Assembly: GCA_015501075.1 (NCBI GenBank)
Contig: JADNYJ010000283.1
Span: 1-43,222, forward strand
DNA from: Gymnopilus junonius
Lineage: Eukaryota > Basidiomycota > Agaricomycetes > Agaricales > Galerinaceae
Length of the DNA: 43,222 bases
Reading direction: 5' to 3'
In this document: positions 16,435-26,113 of the stretch, piece by piece
Position numbering within the stretch: position 1 is the first letter of the stretch
Layout of the letters: each line of letters begins with the position of its first letter
Notes under the pieces: model-generated
Seen by the model: the letters and a program-made list of their open reading frames with translations, nothing else
What the model was told of the DNA's origin: nothing
Database searches by the model: none
Translations under genes and position numbers: made by a program

Positions 16435-17060
16435 CCTGAAGAAGGCCTCGCAAGATGGAGCTCGTCTATTCAGGGCTCAATACTCAGCTCCTCGCCGCAG
16501 ATCTCAATCGATAAGTGATACGCACTGTTCAGATGTTGTCCTACGATGTTGGCTCTTGACAATATGAAGCAAGTATTCTTGTTAACACCGATATGATGAA
16601 AGAGCGAAAGGCGATGAAGGGAATCCTACGGTGAGATTATGACCGTTGTTCTGATAGCTGTGAATTATATGAGTGTAAGTGCTGTGCTGTGGGCACATGA
16701 CTCGATCGAAATTGGGGACAAGGTCAAGCCAGTCTGGGCAGAAGGTAGCACTAACGCCACCACTGGGTGTGTTCATTCTTTCTTGAAACTATTTGTAGGG
16801 CTTTGACCGGTGATTCGCAATGCGGCACGGTCAGAAGTCTAGAAACGAAGTCTACAAGTAGCTATTGACATAGAGTTGTACGTCTAGATTACGTAGCATG
16901 CATGGCACCACACCCCCGCACCGTTCTGACGAACCAACATCCAGTAGTAGGCTAGCTACAGAACATGATATCGTTATTTATCCCGCATTAGCCAATTCAT
17001 TACCCTCGAAGAAACATAGATAGATTTTATATATGTACTGGCTATACATTGTAAATATAT
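16435..17060. other. Interval with one unassigned exon-like frame
   Basis: On the minus strand 16776-16630 reads as FCPDWLDLVPNFDRVMCP and on to NNGHNLT, ending at a plausible donor (GTAGGA). It may be a first exon of the C2-like gene or a remnant of another gene. The rest, 16780-17060, shows nothing. Confidence 0.3.
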
Positions 17061-17254
17061 GCATTCCGACTTATAAAGAGCCGAGCATTATGATCAAGGT
17101 GCGTTACAAGCGAACCCTGACCAGGACCTCATGCATAACCTCCTGTACCCGACCTAGGGAGTGGACTAAATTTTCGGATGTCAACGCCTTGGTTTCGAAG
17201 CAGAGCCTGTAGAGAAGAATACAAAGCATCAGTAAAAATTGTCCTCATACGATA
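17061..17254. repeat. Direct repeat, copy B (overlaps the last exon of the secreted-protein gene)
   Basis: This is the partner of the segment at 14950-15178. It carries the genuine last exon (17206-17181, minus) and about 120 nt of downstream flank. It is likely the source copy, because only here are the upstream exons present. Confidence 0.8.
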
Positions 17255-17854
17255 AAATTGAATATATGACTGACCTGACGAACTCTTCACAACAGTTGAG
17301 CCTTTACTGCCTTTACTACTTGCAGCAGCATTGCGCGCCGCCTTCTCAGAAGCACGGATCTTGTCAGCACTTTTTTTCTCAGCCGCAGAAACACTCTTGA
17401 TGACCTGAGACCCGATAGTAGCGATGGTATTACCGCGCTAGGTAGGTTTGCGCGATGAGATGGCGTAGAGAGGGAGATGGGATGACGATTACCTTTGAGA
17501 ATTCGTTTAACAAATCGACGAGGTCACGTTCATCGAGCAAGGCAAGTTCATCGAGCTCGCGCTGGAATTTGTGGGACAGGATAAGATTCCTTAGAGACGC
17601 ATTCAGAGGGGAATGGGCGTACCTGAGCGTAAATAGCTGGATCCGCAACGCCAAATTCTCTGGTCACGAGCAGATTGCTGAGGTCATCATAACGTTCGAC
17701 CAAACTGCGGGAGATATGAGTTAGTCCGAGTGGGTCGTCAGCTCAAGCTTTAGCCGTACCTCGGGAAGGAGCACTCTCGGATCGGAGCACATGAACCGAT
17801 TCCGATGGCGGAAGAGAAGAGAAGGAAGATGGGAAGGAGGCCAGTGCTGAACAT
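17181..17854 (-). CDS. Small secreted protein, five exons
   Basis: Exons on the minus strand: 17854-17760, 17704-17623, 17561-17493, 17437-17275 and 17206-17181. They join in frame to 435 nt, or 144 residues. The start gives a classic signal peptide (MFSTGLLPIFLLFSSAIGIG, then SCAP). The mature part has a REL-rich pattern (TREFGVADPAIYAQ, RELDELALLDERDLVDLL) seen in many Agaricomycete small secreted proteins. The tail is Lys/Ser/Ala-rich (KSVSAAEKKSADKIRASEKA, then GSKGS) and ends KPRR. Two Cys lie close to the predicted cleavage site. The function is unknown; such proteins act outside the cell or at the wall, sometimes in symbiosis or development. Every splice site is canonical and the phases agree, which makes the model strong. 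Confidence 0.75.
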
Positions 17855-18938
17855 GTTTCTTTACTATTGTCTGTAGGACACGAAGACCAGCGTCTGTGAG
17901 AGGAGGACAGTGGGGTGGTGATATGAAGGCCGGTTTCGGTTTGGATCGACGGATCCGCCTCTTCGGTTTTATATGGAATCGGACTTCAACTGTTCCTGTC
18001 GGTGTGGATCTTCTTGCCTTCATTGGAATCTGCAGCGAAATCTCAGCCTATTTCATCATGAAAATCTGGGGAAAGGACGTGCGTGGGTGTAAGGAAGGCC
18101 AAATGAGTCGATGACTCGCTTTCACCATAGGCTGGGACAAGCATTGTAAATTAAAGCCCATTTGCCGATCATTCTGGAGATCTGCAAGCGCGCTACGGGA
18201 ACCTCTGAGAAAGTTCCCATTCAAATCAATTTAAATCAGCTTCGCAGTCGGTATCAAAGAATCTGCATGGAAGTGTGTGTGCGCATGTGCAGGAGGAGGA
18301 GGAGGAGCAAAGGAGGAGTGAGTGCATTAGGGGAGGCTATACATAGCGAGGAACACGTACGGATCGCAGGACCCTCACCCCGCTGCTGAGTCGGCCACAA
18401 GAATTCCTAGTTCAAGAGGAAACCTGTGACAATTGGACGATCCCTCGACAGTATGTTGTCGTATGTGATGGAGCAACCACTGAAGACCATCATGAGTGGG
18501 ACACGTTTGCGACTACAACGACTGGCGGGGACCTGGTGGGGACGATCCATTTAAATTTTGCCGGTTCTTCAAGTCTTGGGGGATAGGAAAGGTCCTGAAA
18601 AGTTCAGACGTATGGGGGCTGGAATTGAGAGAGGTAGACTGAAGGCCAATTTCCAAGAATAGATCATTTCGGAGAGCTTATGTAACCTCCCAGCCACGAC
18701 AACTCCGACTCCCATCCACCATCCGTTCATGGTGAATGGCGCCGTTCGTGCATCAAAATTAAAGCGCAATAATAACCAGAAATCTCTATTCAGACTCACC
18801 ATCCACCCTCCTTCCCCTCCAAGCTCAAGTTCTACCTCCCCTACTACTACTAGTCGTTCCACCGGGCTTCAAACCGCCAAGGATGCACTCACACCCGCCT
18901 CTGCATCTGCACTACGTTATCGCAGTACCTACAGCCTA
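17855..18938. other. Intergenic between secreted-protein gene and GDA1-type gene
   Basis: This interval serves two divergent genes. A purine tract at about 18290-18318 (mostly AGG repeats) is the only low-complexity feature. No coding region is supported. Confidence 0.45.
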
Positions 18939-20580
18939 ATGTCCTTATTGTCCCCTAGGAGCAGCAACTACGAGCGCCTCGAAGGCGGCCATGGACCCAG
19001 TCGGACGGGTCCTGGTAAGCGGTTTGGGTGGAAGAAGTTTGCGGTCGCTGCGGTCGTGTTGATTGGGCTCGTGTATCTCTTTGGACCAAGAGAGGCGAGG
19101 GACCTGCATTGGCCGAAGAAGAACAAGGATCAAACGACAGGTATGAAGTTCATACCGCATTAGCTTAGCTTAGCTCATTCGTTCAACTGATACACCGCTT
19201 TCTGTATTTTAGATACCCCTGTTGCCTATCCATACCCAGACGACATAGAATCAGACCCAAACGGGAACTTCCCGAACCACGTCCCGCCCCCGCATTAAAT
19301 CGACACCACCGTCCCCCCGCCTCCCCCCCAACAACACCCCGAATCCTACGCCGACGACCCCAACCCCCTCCGCACACCCCCGGGCTCCCCTTAACCCAAT
19401 GGGCGTTGATGATCGACGCCGGCTCCACCGGGTCCCGGATCCACATCTACAAATTCAACAACTGCTTCTCCTCGCCCTCCTTCGAATACGAGGAGTTCCA
19501 GATGACCCAGCCGGGCCTGTCCTCTTACGCCGCAGACCCACGGGGAGCGGCACGGAGCCTCGACGTGCTGCTGAATAGAGCGGTGAGGATAGTGCCGAAG
19601 GAGCTGCAGCATTGCACGCCAGTGGCGGTCAAGGCTACAGCGGGGCTGAGGCTGTTGCCTGGGTCGCAGAGCGCTGATATCCTCAGGGAGGTGGAGAAGA
19701 GGCTTAGAGAGCGGTATCCGTTCCAGCTACCCGATAAAGATGGTGTGGTTATCATGGACGGCAAAGACGAGGGTGTCTATGCGTGGATCATGGCCAACTA
19801 CCTCCTCGACACCATCAAAGCCTCCACCCCCGCCGACACGCCCACCTACGCCATGCTCGACCTCGGCGGAGCCTCCACCCAAATCGTATTCGAGCCCACC
19901 TTCTCCTCTTCCTCCTCCTCCTCCTCAAAACAGAAGACCCTGGAAGAGGGCGAACACATATACGAGCTCAACTTCGGCGGTCGTACGCACACGCTCTACC
20001 AGCACTCCTACCTTGGTTATGGCCTGATGCGAGCGAGGAGGCATGTGCATGTGTTGGTGGATTTCATGGCATCGCTCCGCGTGCAGAGTGAAAGGGAGAA
20101 GAAGGAGGTGGTGGTGGGGAACCCTTGTCTAGCGAGAGGGACGAAGAGGGTGGTGGAGATTGGCGGAGAGAGCGGGGAGGGCGTTACTAGGAATGTGACG
20201 ATGAGCGGGGATGAGATTGGGAGCTTTGAGGCGTGTCAGAGGGTTGTGCAGTTGGTGCTTGCTAAGGATGCGTAAGTCTACTTTCTTTTTATTTATCTAT
20301 CATTTCACTTTCTTTCCTTTCCTTTCCTTTTCGAAAAACAAGAGCTAACGATGATTTTTACTTTGTAGGATCTGCGAAACGAAACCATGCTCCTTCAACG
20401 GGGTGTACCAACCCTCCCTCCTCGACTCCTTCCCACACGGAAAAGTCCTCCTCCTATCCTATCCTACTTCTATGACCGCCTCTTCCCCCTCCTCCCCACC
20501 CCACCCTCCTGAGTTTTTTACTCTTAACGCTCAAGATAAACTTGGGATACGCAAAGCAATCCAAATGAAGTATATATAAC
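18939..20580 (+). pseudogene. Golgi nucleoside diphosphatase (GDA1/CD39 family), truncated
   Basis: The family hydrolyses GDP or UDP in the Golgi lumen to sustain nucleotide-sugar import. Exon 1 (18939-19140) encodes a short cytosolic tail and a type II membrane anchor (KKFAVAAVVLIGLVYLFG). Exon 2 (19213-20271) holds the apyrase regions DAGSTGSR, KATAGLR, GKDEGVYAWIMANYLL and LDLGGASTQIVFEP. Exon 3 starts at 20369 with CETKPCSFNGVYQPSLL. Defects: an in-frame TAA at 19296; a frame change in a C run near 19377-19384; and a tandem TATCC duplication near 20457-20466 that shifts the frame before the YFYDR region. The C-terminal part, including the last apyrase region, is missing; the open frame stops at about 20580 and the neighbouring minus gene begins within 60 nt. 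If real, this copy cannot be active, and another locus must supply the enzyme. Confidence 0.8.
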
Positions 20581-20635
20581 TTCTACAAGTAAATTTCGTA
20601 TCAAGTACAAGCAAGCGTGAAACGAAATGGTATCG

Positions 20636-21071
20636 TTAATCAACGCGTAGCAACCAGCGTGGCTCCCATGTAAAGCCGATCTTCTTCCAAACCTCATTGA
20701 TAAGCTCTTCATTCTGAGCCCTAGCCATATCTTCCTGCGACACGTTGGAGCCGACGTAGATGCATGCTGCGAGAGTTCCGATTCCACCAAGTTTACAAGA
20801 AACCAGAACAGGGCCTTTAGCGGAGGGTGGCATCCGCTTCAACACCTTTCGTAGAGCCATGTGGGCTCTGTTAACGTCATTCGTGTCGTGAGGTATGCCG
20901 AAATGGTCGGCCCATCTGAGTTGGTCCTCAACCGTATAGGCCCAGCCAAAGATCATGAGAGGGACGCGTTTCTCGGGTTTATCGCGACGTTGCGCTTTGT
21001 ACAATGGTGGGGCGAGAGGAATAGTCCAGCTCTTCTTCTCTTCTGGTTGCGAAACATTCGTGGGCGAAGAC
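20636..21071 (-). CDS. Hypothetical protein, main exon
   Basis: The exon begins after an acceptor (CATGCAG) at 21072 and runs to 20636, about 144 codons. It reads like a globular protein: PLMIFGWAYTVEDQLRWADH, then PVLVSCKLGGIGTLAACIYV, ending FTWEPRWLLRVD. The middle part has a Gly-rich hydrophobic turn, but I see no nucleotide-binding or catalytic signature I can name. At least one upstream exon is expected; a donor GTACGT lies near 21125, but the start codon was not found with confidence. The stop is only about 56 nt from the truncated end of the GDA1-type gene, so the two are convergent. Confidence 0.55.
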
Positions 21072-21679
21072 CTGCATGATTTCAGTCGTTAAACACGGTC
21101 AAATACTAGAAATGCCACCACGTACATGTCTTAAGCAGGGCGCGAATAATGTTGTTGCAAAGGAGTTTGGAGGAAGGGCGAAGTCGTTCTCCCGTTGTTT
21201 ATAATTCGAACCAACGTATCACGTGCCGACTGTGCCGTAACTCCGGCAAATGTTCATTGTTTAAAATTACCAAATCGGGCCTTGTTCTACGCAACGCCAG
21301 TTGGGTTTAGCTGTGAAAGTCGATCCGTGTCCGTGTTTATCATTACCAACCCGTTGGGACTCCAGCAATTGTCATCATCTGACTCTGAATCTATTGGACT
21401 TCTACGCAACGCTAGGCTGCACATACAAATCTCCTTAACCACGAGGGTCGCCTTTCAGCACAAGGCAGCTGCCTTGTTTCACTTGTGGCTTTTTCGCTTT
21501 TTACGGCTTTTTTTTGTTTGAAAAAAAGGAAGTGTGAAGCTTCTGATGCATCATTCTACTTTTAGCCGATGATGGGTCAAAAACAACGTTCTGAATGACA
21601 CTGTTAGAGGGTAGCAGTATAAATATACCGCGTATATACCACAACTTCGAAAAGCGTCAACGACACCCCCACCTTCTAA
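21072..21679. other. Interval between the minus-strand unknown gene and the nuclease-like gene
   Basis: It holds the presumed 5' exon of the gene to the left and, near 21620-21640, a TATA-like AT-rich stretch (AGTATAAATATACC) about 50 nt upstream of the ATG at 21680. That stretch is the best core-promoter candidate for the plus-strand gene. Confidence 0.4.
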
Positions 21680-22687
21680 ATGTCCTCTCAGGGCGACTGG
21701 ATACTCCCAGGGCTTCGAAGTCACCCTCTGGGCAACCGTGCCCTAGTCTCATCAATTAACCTCGCATACAGCAGTCTATCCAACCGCAGAAGGCTGGAAC
21801 ACCCTCTTTACGCCTTTTGGGGTAAGGCCCTCAACTATCTCGTTGAGGACCTCGAGCCAAGTGTCTTGATTGCACCCCAGTACACCGTCTATATAGCATC
21901 AAAGGCGAATCCTAATGTTTCCTTGGGCACTGTGGCCGACAATGATGCTGAGGAAAAGCTTCCTGACTTTGTTATCATGGGTGTCGTGCTGTCGAACCGA
22001 TCAACTAGAGAAATACTTCGGCTTCCAGAATTTCCAACGTTTTCTAACTGGCAAATCGCTCAGCTTGCGATTTCGAAACCTCTTTGCGCTTTTGAAGCCA
22101 AACGCGCGCCCGGGCGCCATTTTGCATCCATGCTTGCCTTCCAACATAGTCTACATCAATTGATGGACGCGGCCATCGTAGGTGCTGAGGCGCAGGCTAG
22201 GATTATTTTTCGAGAAAGCTCTTATAATGCGCAGTCTCTCATACTTATCGCTGCTGCTGGAGAGTGGTGGAGCTTTAGGTTCGTCACTGAAGCCGATGTC
22301 AAAAAGGAGGAGGAAGATGATGATGATGACGATGAGGTGCCTAGCAACCCAGTGAACAACCCTGTCATCCCTCCAGTGCCACCGCAGGGTTCCACCGAGG
22401 ACAAGACTAAAGGATTGTCACGATTCACCACCGTAGTTCCAACTTTTATGGAACACTTCAAGGAGGACGTAGCAGACGCCAGACTACAAGGATGGTCTAA
22501 ATTCATCCTATTCGGGACTAGAGAATCAAACCAACGCTTATATCTTATTCATGAAGAGTTAAAATCGATGGCCGCAGACCTGGAAATAGAAGCGCTGGCT
22601 CAGCTTCAACAATGGATTGACGATGGTTACGAAAGTGATAAGAGTGTGCCTGATGCGGTGGAGGAAGATGAACTATCGGCTTGGTAG
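21680..22687 (+). CDS. PD-(D/E)XK nuclease-like protein with acidic linker
   Basis: An uninterrupted frame of 335 residues. The first half looks like a restriction-endonuclease-like core: LPDFVIMG (Asp 96), then after about 40 residues a strand ending CAFEAKR (Glu 139, Lys 141), followed by helix, strand (QSLILIAAAGEWWSFRFV) as expected after the catalytic ExK. A poly-Asp linker (about residues 215-226) and a Pro-rich stretch separate a second part (FTTVVPTFMEHFKED, then GWSKFILFG). The Asp-to-Glu spacing is rather long, so the nuclease call is an inference. There is no signal peptide. It lies immediately upstream of, and on the same strand as, the Crinkler-like nuclease-kinase gene, which has its own PD-(D/E)XK core. 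The ATG at 21680 follows a TATA-like box. Confidence 0.6.
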   Translation: MSSQGDWILPGLRSHPLGNRALVSSINLAYSSLSNRRRLEHPLYAFWGKALNYLVEDLEPSVLIAPQYTVYIASKANPNVSLGTVADNDAEEKLPDFVIMGVVLSNRSTREILRLPEFPTFSNWQIAQLAISKPLCAFEAKRAPGRHFASMLAFQHSLHQLMDAAIVGAEAQARIIFRESSYNAQSLILIAAAGEWWSFRFVTEADVKKEEEDDDDDDEVPSNPVNNPVIPPVPPQGSTEDKTKGLSRFTTVVPTFMEHFKEDVADARLQGWSKFILFGTRESNQRLYLIHEELKSMAADLEIEALAQLQQWIDDGYESDKSVPDAVEEDELSAW

Positions 22688-22981
22688 ACCAAAGGATGGA
22701 TTTATAGAGGGATAGCTTAGATGAAATGCACCTTACGTACGTAGCAGAACCGAGCCGAGCGTAGATAAATTTACTGGGCCAGATCGAACAAATCCTGCTT
22801 CTTCTCTTTATTACAAAACTTTCCCCATCCTTATCGAACAAATCCTTCAACGGCATAGCTCTGTTCTCCGAGTCCAAGCAACTGAGACATCTGAGCAATT
22901 GTCGAAAGGCAACAATGGTCAGGCTCGACCCAGTTCGATTTGGTGAGGTGCGTTTTTCACTGGGGATGAGTATGCCCATAG

Positions 22982-24659
22982 GCTCCGTGGCATCGATGCA
23001 TGCGACCTCGTACTCTGGAAGTGCTCCATTCCCATCAACGACAACTTACAGCACACATTGGACACTGTTCAGTTTGATGGCACAGATTCTTGTCTTCATT
23101 GCCTACCTCCCGCCTCCGACATTTCTGAAAATTTCATGACTCCTTTACCCCGTAAAACCATCCACATCCTTGTTGATGTACCCACGCTTGGTGAGTGTGG
23201 CACCCGTATCTCCTATTCAATGACTGAAGTGCGAATGTTGCCCACAGAAAAGGAGGCCCCTTCTGTCCCGTTGACTGGCCTGCTCAAGGAACGTCAGCAG
23301 TTCAGTGTCGGACTTTCTGCGACGCCTCCTTCAACCATGGCAATTCCTTCACAACTTTCGAAACTCCAGCGGAAGCAAAACCAGCAAATCGTGTGGAGCA
23401 GACCCCCTGACGCCGATGCCACAATTCCCGTCACCTTACTGCACCCCATCTTTCGCCAGTTCATTGATGATTGCGAGGACCATCAGCCAATTCAGCAGGA
23501 CAACAAACTTGTTCTGGAATTGATGGCAGCGATGTCTGCTTTCTTCCCAGATGAGGATGCGCGTGCAGCAGAGCTGCGTAATATTCTAACGAAGCATGGC
23601 ATACCTGTCGTCACAAGTACCATAACCTCCAAGGGTCATCATTTCAAGACCGATGGTGCTGTTCCGATCGACGGTCACCTTGTTGCAATTGTCGAGGTTA
23701 AGGCAGATATTGGTAGCAATGGTGCTGAACCCTATGCTCAGGTCATTCTGTATTATTCGCATTCTAATTCGGAAAAGTCACAAAGATATCCGAAATTCAA
23801 CTTTCCATCCTTGCTGATCACTGTCTTCGGTAGACTCACTTTCCTTCCTTGCTATATAATAACTTACTAAGGGGATCTTCACAGGAGCGCAAATTAGCTT
23901 TTCTGGCGCCATATGGACGACCCGACCGCATTTTCAAGTTCTTACTCCGACCTTGCCTCTGTTCTGTCATTTTACTGACACGGCTATGCGTGAATCCATT
24001 GCTCGTCATTTCGGTGCCTTGAAAAAAGCTATTCAATCATTGGAACAATGCTATGACTCACTGAAAAACCCCGCACTTCTCGAAAACTTGGACCCACGAT
24101 TCCCAGATCCTCGCATGTACCTCTGCCTCGAGACGAAAGCCACTGTGGAGTTCAAGTATCTCCGCCCGATTGATGAGAAGAAGCTGCTTTTCATCGGTGA
24201 GAATGACGATGGGAAGAGGATTTGCATAAAGTTTGTGCGTCGCTACTCGGAAGCAGTTCACCAGAAATGTGCCGAAATGGGTATTGCTCCGAAGCTGCGA
24301 GGCTTTCAAGACATCGGTGCCGGATGGAAGATGGTTGTCATGGACACTCTCGACGAGGAATATCAAGCCTTCAAAAAAGGAAGTCTGCCTGTCGGTGCCG
24401 AGAAGTACCTCAAAGAACGATTGGTCGAGCTTCATCAAGCCAACTTTGTGCACGGAGATGTACGAGATGTCAATATCATGGTCAGGAAGGATGGCAAACT
24501 AGGGTTCATGCTCGTCGACTTCGACTGGTCGGGGTCATCGGTGAGGTGCGCTATCCTATGAACGTCAACAAATCTCTTTGGCGGCCAGATGATGTGTCCG
24601 ATGGTCTTCTTATAAAAGGCAAGCACGATATTGCCATGTTCGAGTGCATATTCTCCTGA
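22982..24659 (+). CDS. Crinkler-like protein: header + PD-(D/E)XK nuclease + kinase-like domain
   Basis: The readable coding region starts after an acceptor at 22981, in the second half of a Crinkler-type ubiquitin-like header (DACDLVLWKCSIPINDNL ... RKTIHILVDVP). It continues into a restriction-endonuclease-like core (FKTDGAV ... AIVEVKAD ... EPYAQVILYY). An intron (23830-23884) follows, then a kinase-like C-lobe with FVHGDVRDVNIMV (catalytic Asp, metal-binding Asn) and LVDFDWSG in the place of DFG. The last part (GEVRYPMNVN to MFECIFS) is in another frame, reached by adding one G in the G run at 24531-24534. In the known families, Crinkler headers mark proteins that act on host or rival nuclei; in free-living fungi they are thought to serve self/non-self conflict. 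The exact start is not found: the expected first half of the header is not visible upstream. Confidence 0.7.
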
Positions 24660-24762
24660 TGTAGTACTTTTTGTTGGGAAAATGTTGGATCTTTCGATTT
24701 TTATCAACCTGTAATACTCAGAACTTGACTCGATTTACGCTGCCAACCCAATATCTGGTCAG

Positions 24763-25052
24763 GCCAGCTCTATTTCGATGAGTACGACACTTACGTCCGT
24801 CTATGCCTCCTCTTGGGGATTTCACCCAATGAATTTCAGAAATATGAATACGTGGAGAGCGACCGCTTCGTTCCGGAAAGAGGAAGAATTGGGGACATGC
24901 GAGACCTCTGTTTGTTTGATCGTAGCCCGATTGGGTTGGTGAGGACGTTGATTGGATTAAGAAGGAAGGGGATGAGCTTCGAGAATACTCATTTGGGGAA
25001 GGTTTTGCATGCAAGGATGCCATTACCAGATGACTTCGAGGAGGAAGATTAA
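24763..25052 (+). CDS. Unassigned 3' exon
   Basis: After an acceptor at 24762 (ATCTGGTCAG) a frame of 96 codons runs to a stop at 25052. It reads like real protein (QLYFDEYDTYVRLCLLLGIS, ESDRFVPERGRIGDMRDL) and ends in an acidic tail (PDDFEEED). It may be a 3' exon linked to the Crinkler-like gene or the remains of a separate gene. I do not recognise it. Confidence 0.35.
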
Positions 25053-26113
25053 ACTGCTATCACTTACCCTTCAAGAATTTAGTCGTGTTGCCGTCTTCTC
25101 TGTGTGTTCATATATTATTTGACTCCAACTTTATAGTCTCGATTTATACAGTGCTGAGCTCGTCTTTAAATGTAGTATATTTTGCTTACTTTTTACTTGT
25201 CGCATATTCATTTACGTAGCTGTAGAATAATAGAAGGGTTGCAGATAATAATTCACCGCTTTGCCATTTTCAAAAGCGAAGGCTTCCCTTGAACGACACC
25301 CTCATACGTTGCTCATACGTCCTGCTTTCCCATTTTGCTTGTTGATGTGAGATTGAAACGTCCTAGCAGTCGACAGACGTTCCCGCCATTCCTTCTCACT
25401 TGTGTAAGTAATTCGTTCCACAGCTGTATTCTGCCTCTGGCGTTCTTGGGCATTGGACTTGACAAGCCTTCCAGTTCTGATAAGAGGCGAGATTTGGGTG
25501 CGACAATGCGTGGTCGAAGTTTAAGTGAAGTCCGAGCGGGCGATTCTGACCTTGCTTCTGAGGTTGGTCCTGACCAGAATTGTGTGGAAGTCGACATATC
25601 ACACTTTCCTCAGAGGTACGGCATAGAAATTTTGGACAAGAATTGAATGTCATGTTCAGATAAAGGATATAAATGACTCCACAGAAGACTTGTACAATAT
25701 AGTTTCATGTAGCGGGATACATAGTAAGAATGCAGGCAGGAGATACCGAATTCCCACAAGTCTCAAGCCTGGGGCATAACACGTATTTGAATTATTATAC
25801 TCGGAAGTTACGTTCTTTGGCCTCGAAAAAGAGTTCAATGAACGTATTATCATCCAAATACTGAAACTAAATTGTGTTTTTAGGTGATCTACCTACAGAT
25901 ACCGGACCTCGATGCTAGTCCTGTGGCACAGCCACACGTTGCGGTGCAAGTACCTCTCCTCCTCCTAAACCCTGCCAACTTCGGTCGCTAGGCCCCGACT
26001 GCGTCCACCCCGCAACGCTAGCCCTGCTTAAAAGACCTCTTGACGGTGATCACGAAATTCGTCTGAGATCAGTTGTCAGCCCGAACTTGAACCCGCCAAG
26101 GCAGATCCATCAC
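25053..26113. other. Mostly non-coding, one weak exon-like frame
   Basis: A plus-strand frame at 25335-25646 has a protein-like end (SSSDKRRDLGATMRGRSLSE then ISHFPQRYGIEILDKN) and might be an exon. Otherwise nothing is seen up to the end of the minus-strand gene at 26114. Confidence 0.35.

Noticed and set aside
22742..22981. First half of the Crinkler header upstream of 22982
   Set aside because: I looked for the expected start in all plus-strand frames and did not find a convincing match; the short 39-nt candidate intron (22943-22981) is also too small to trust.
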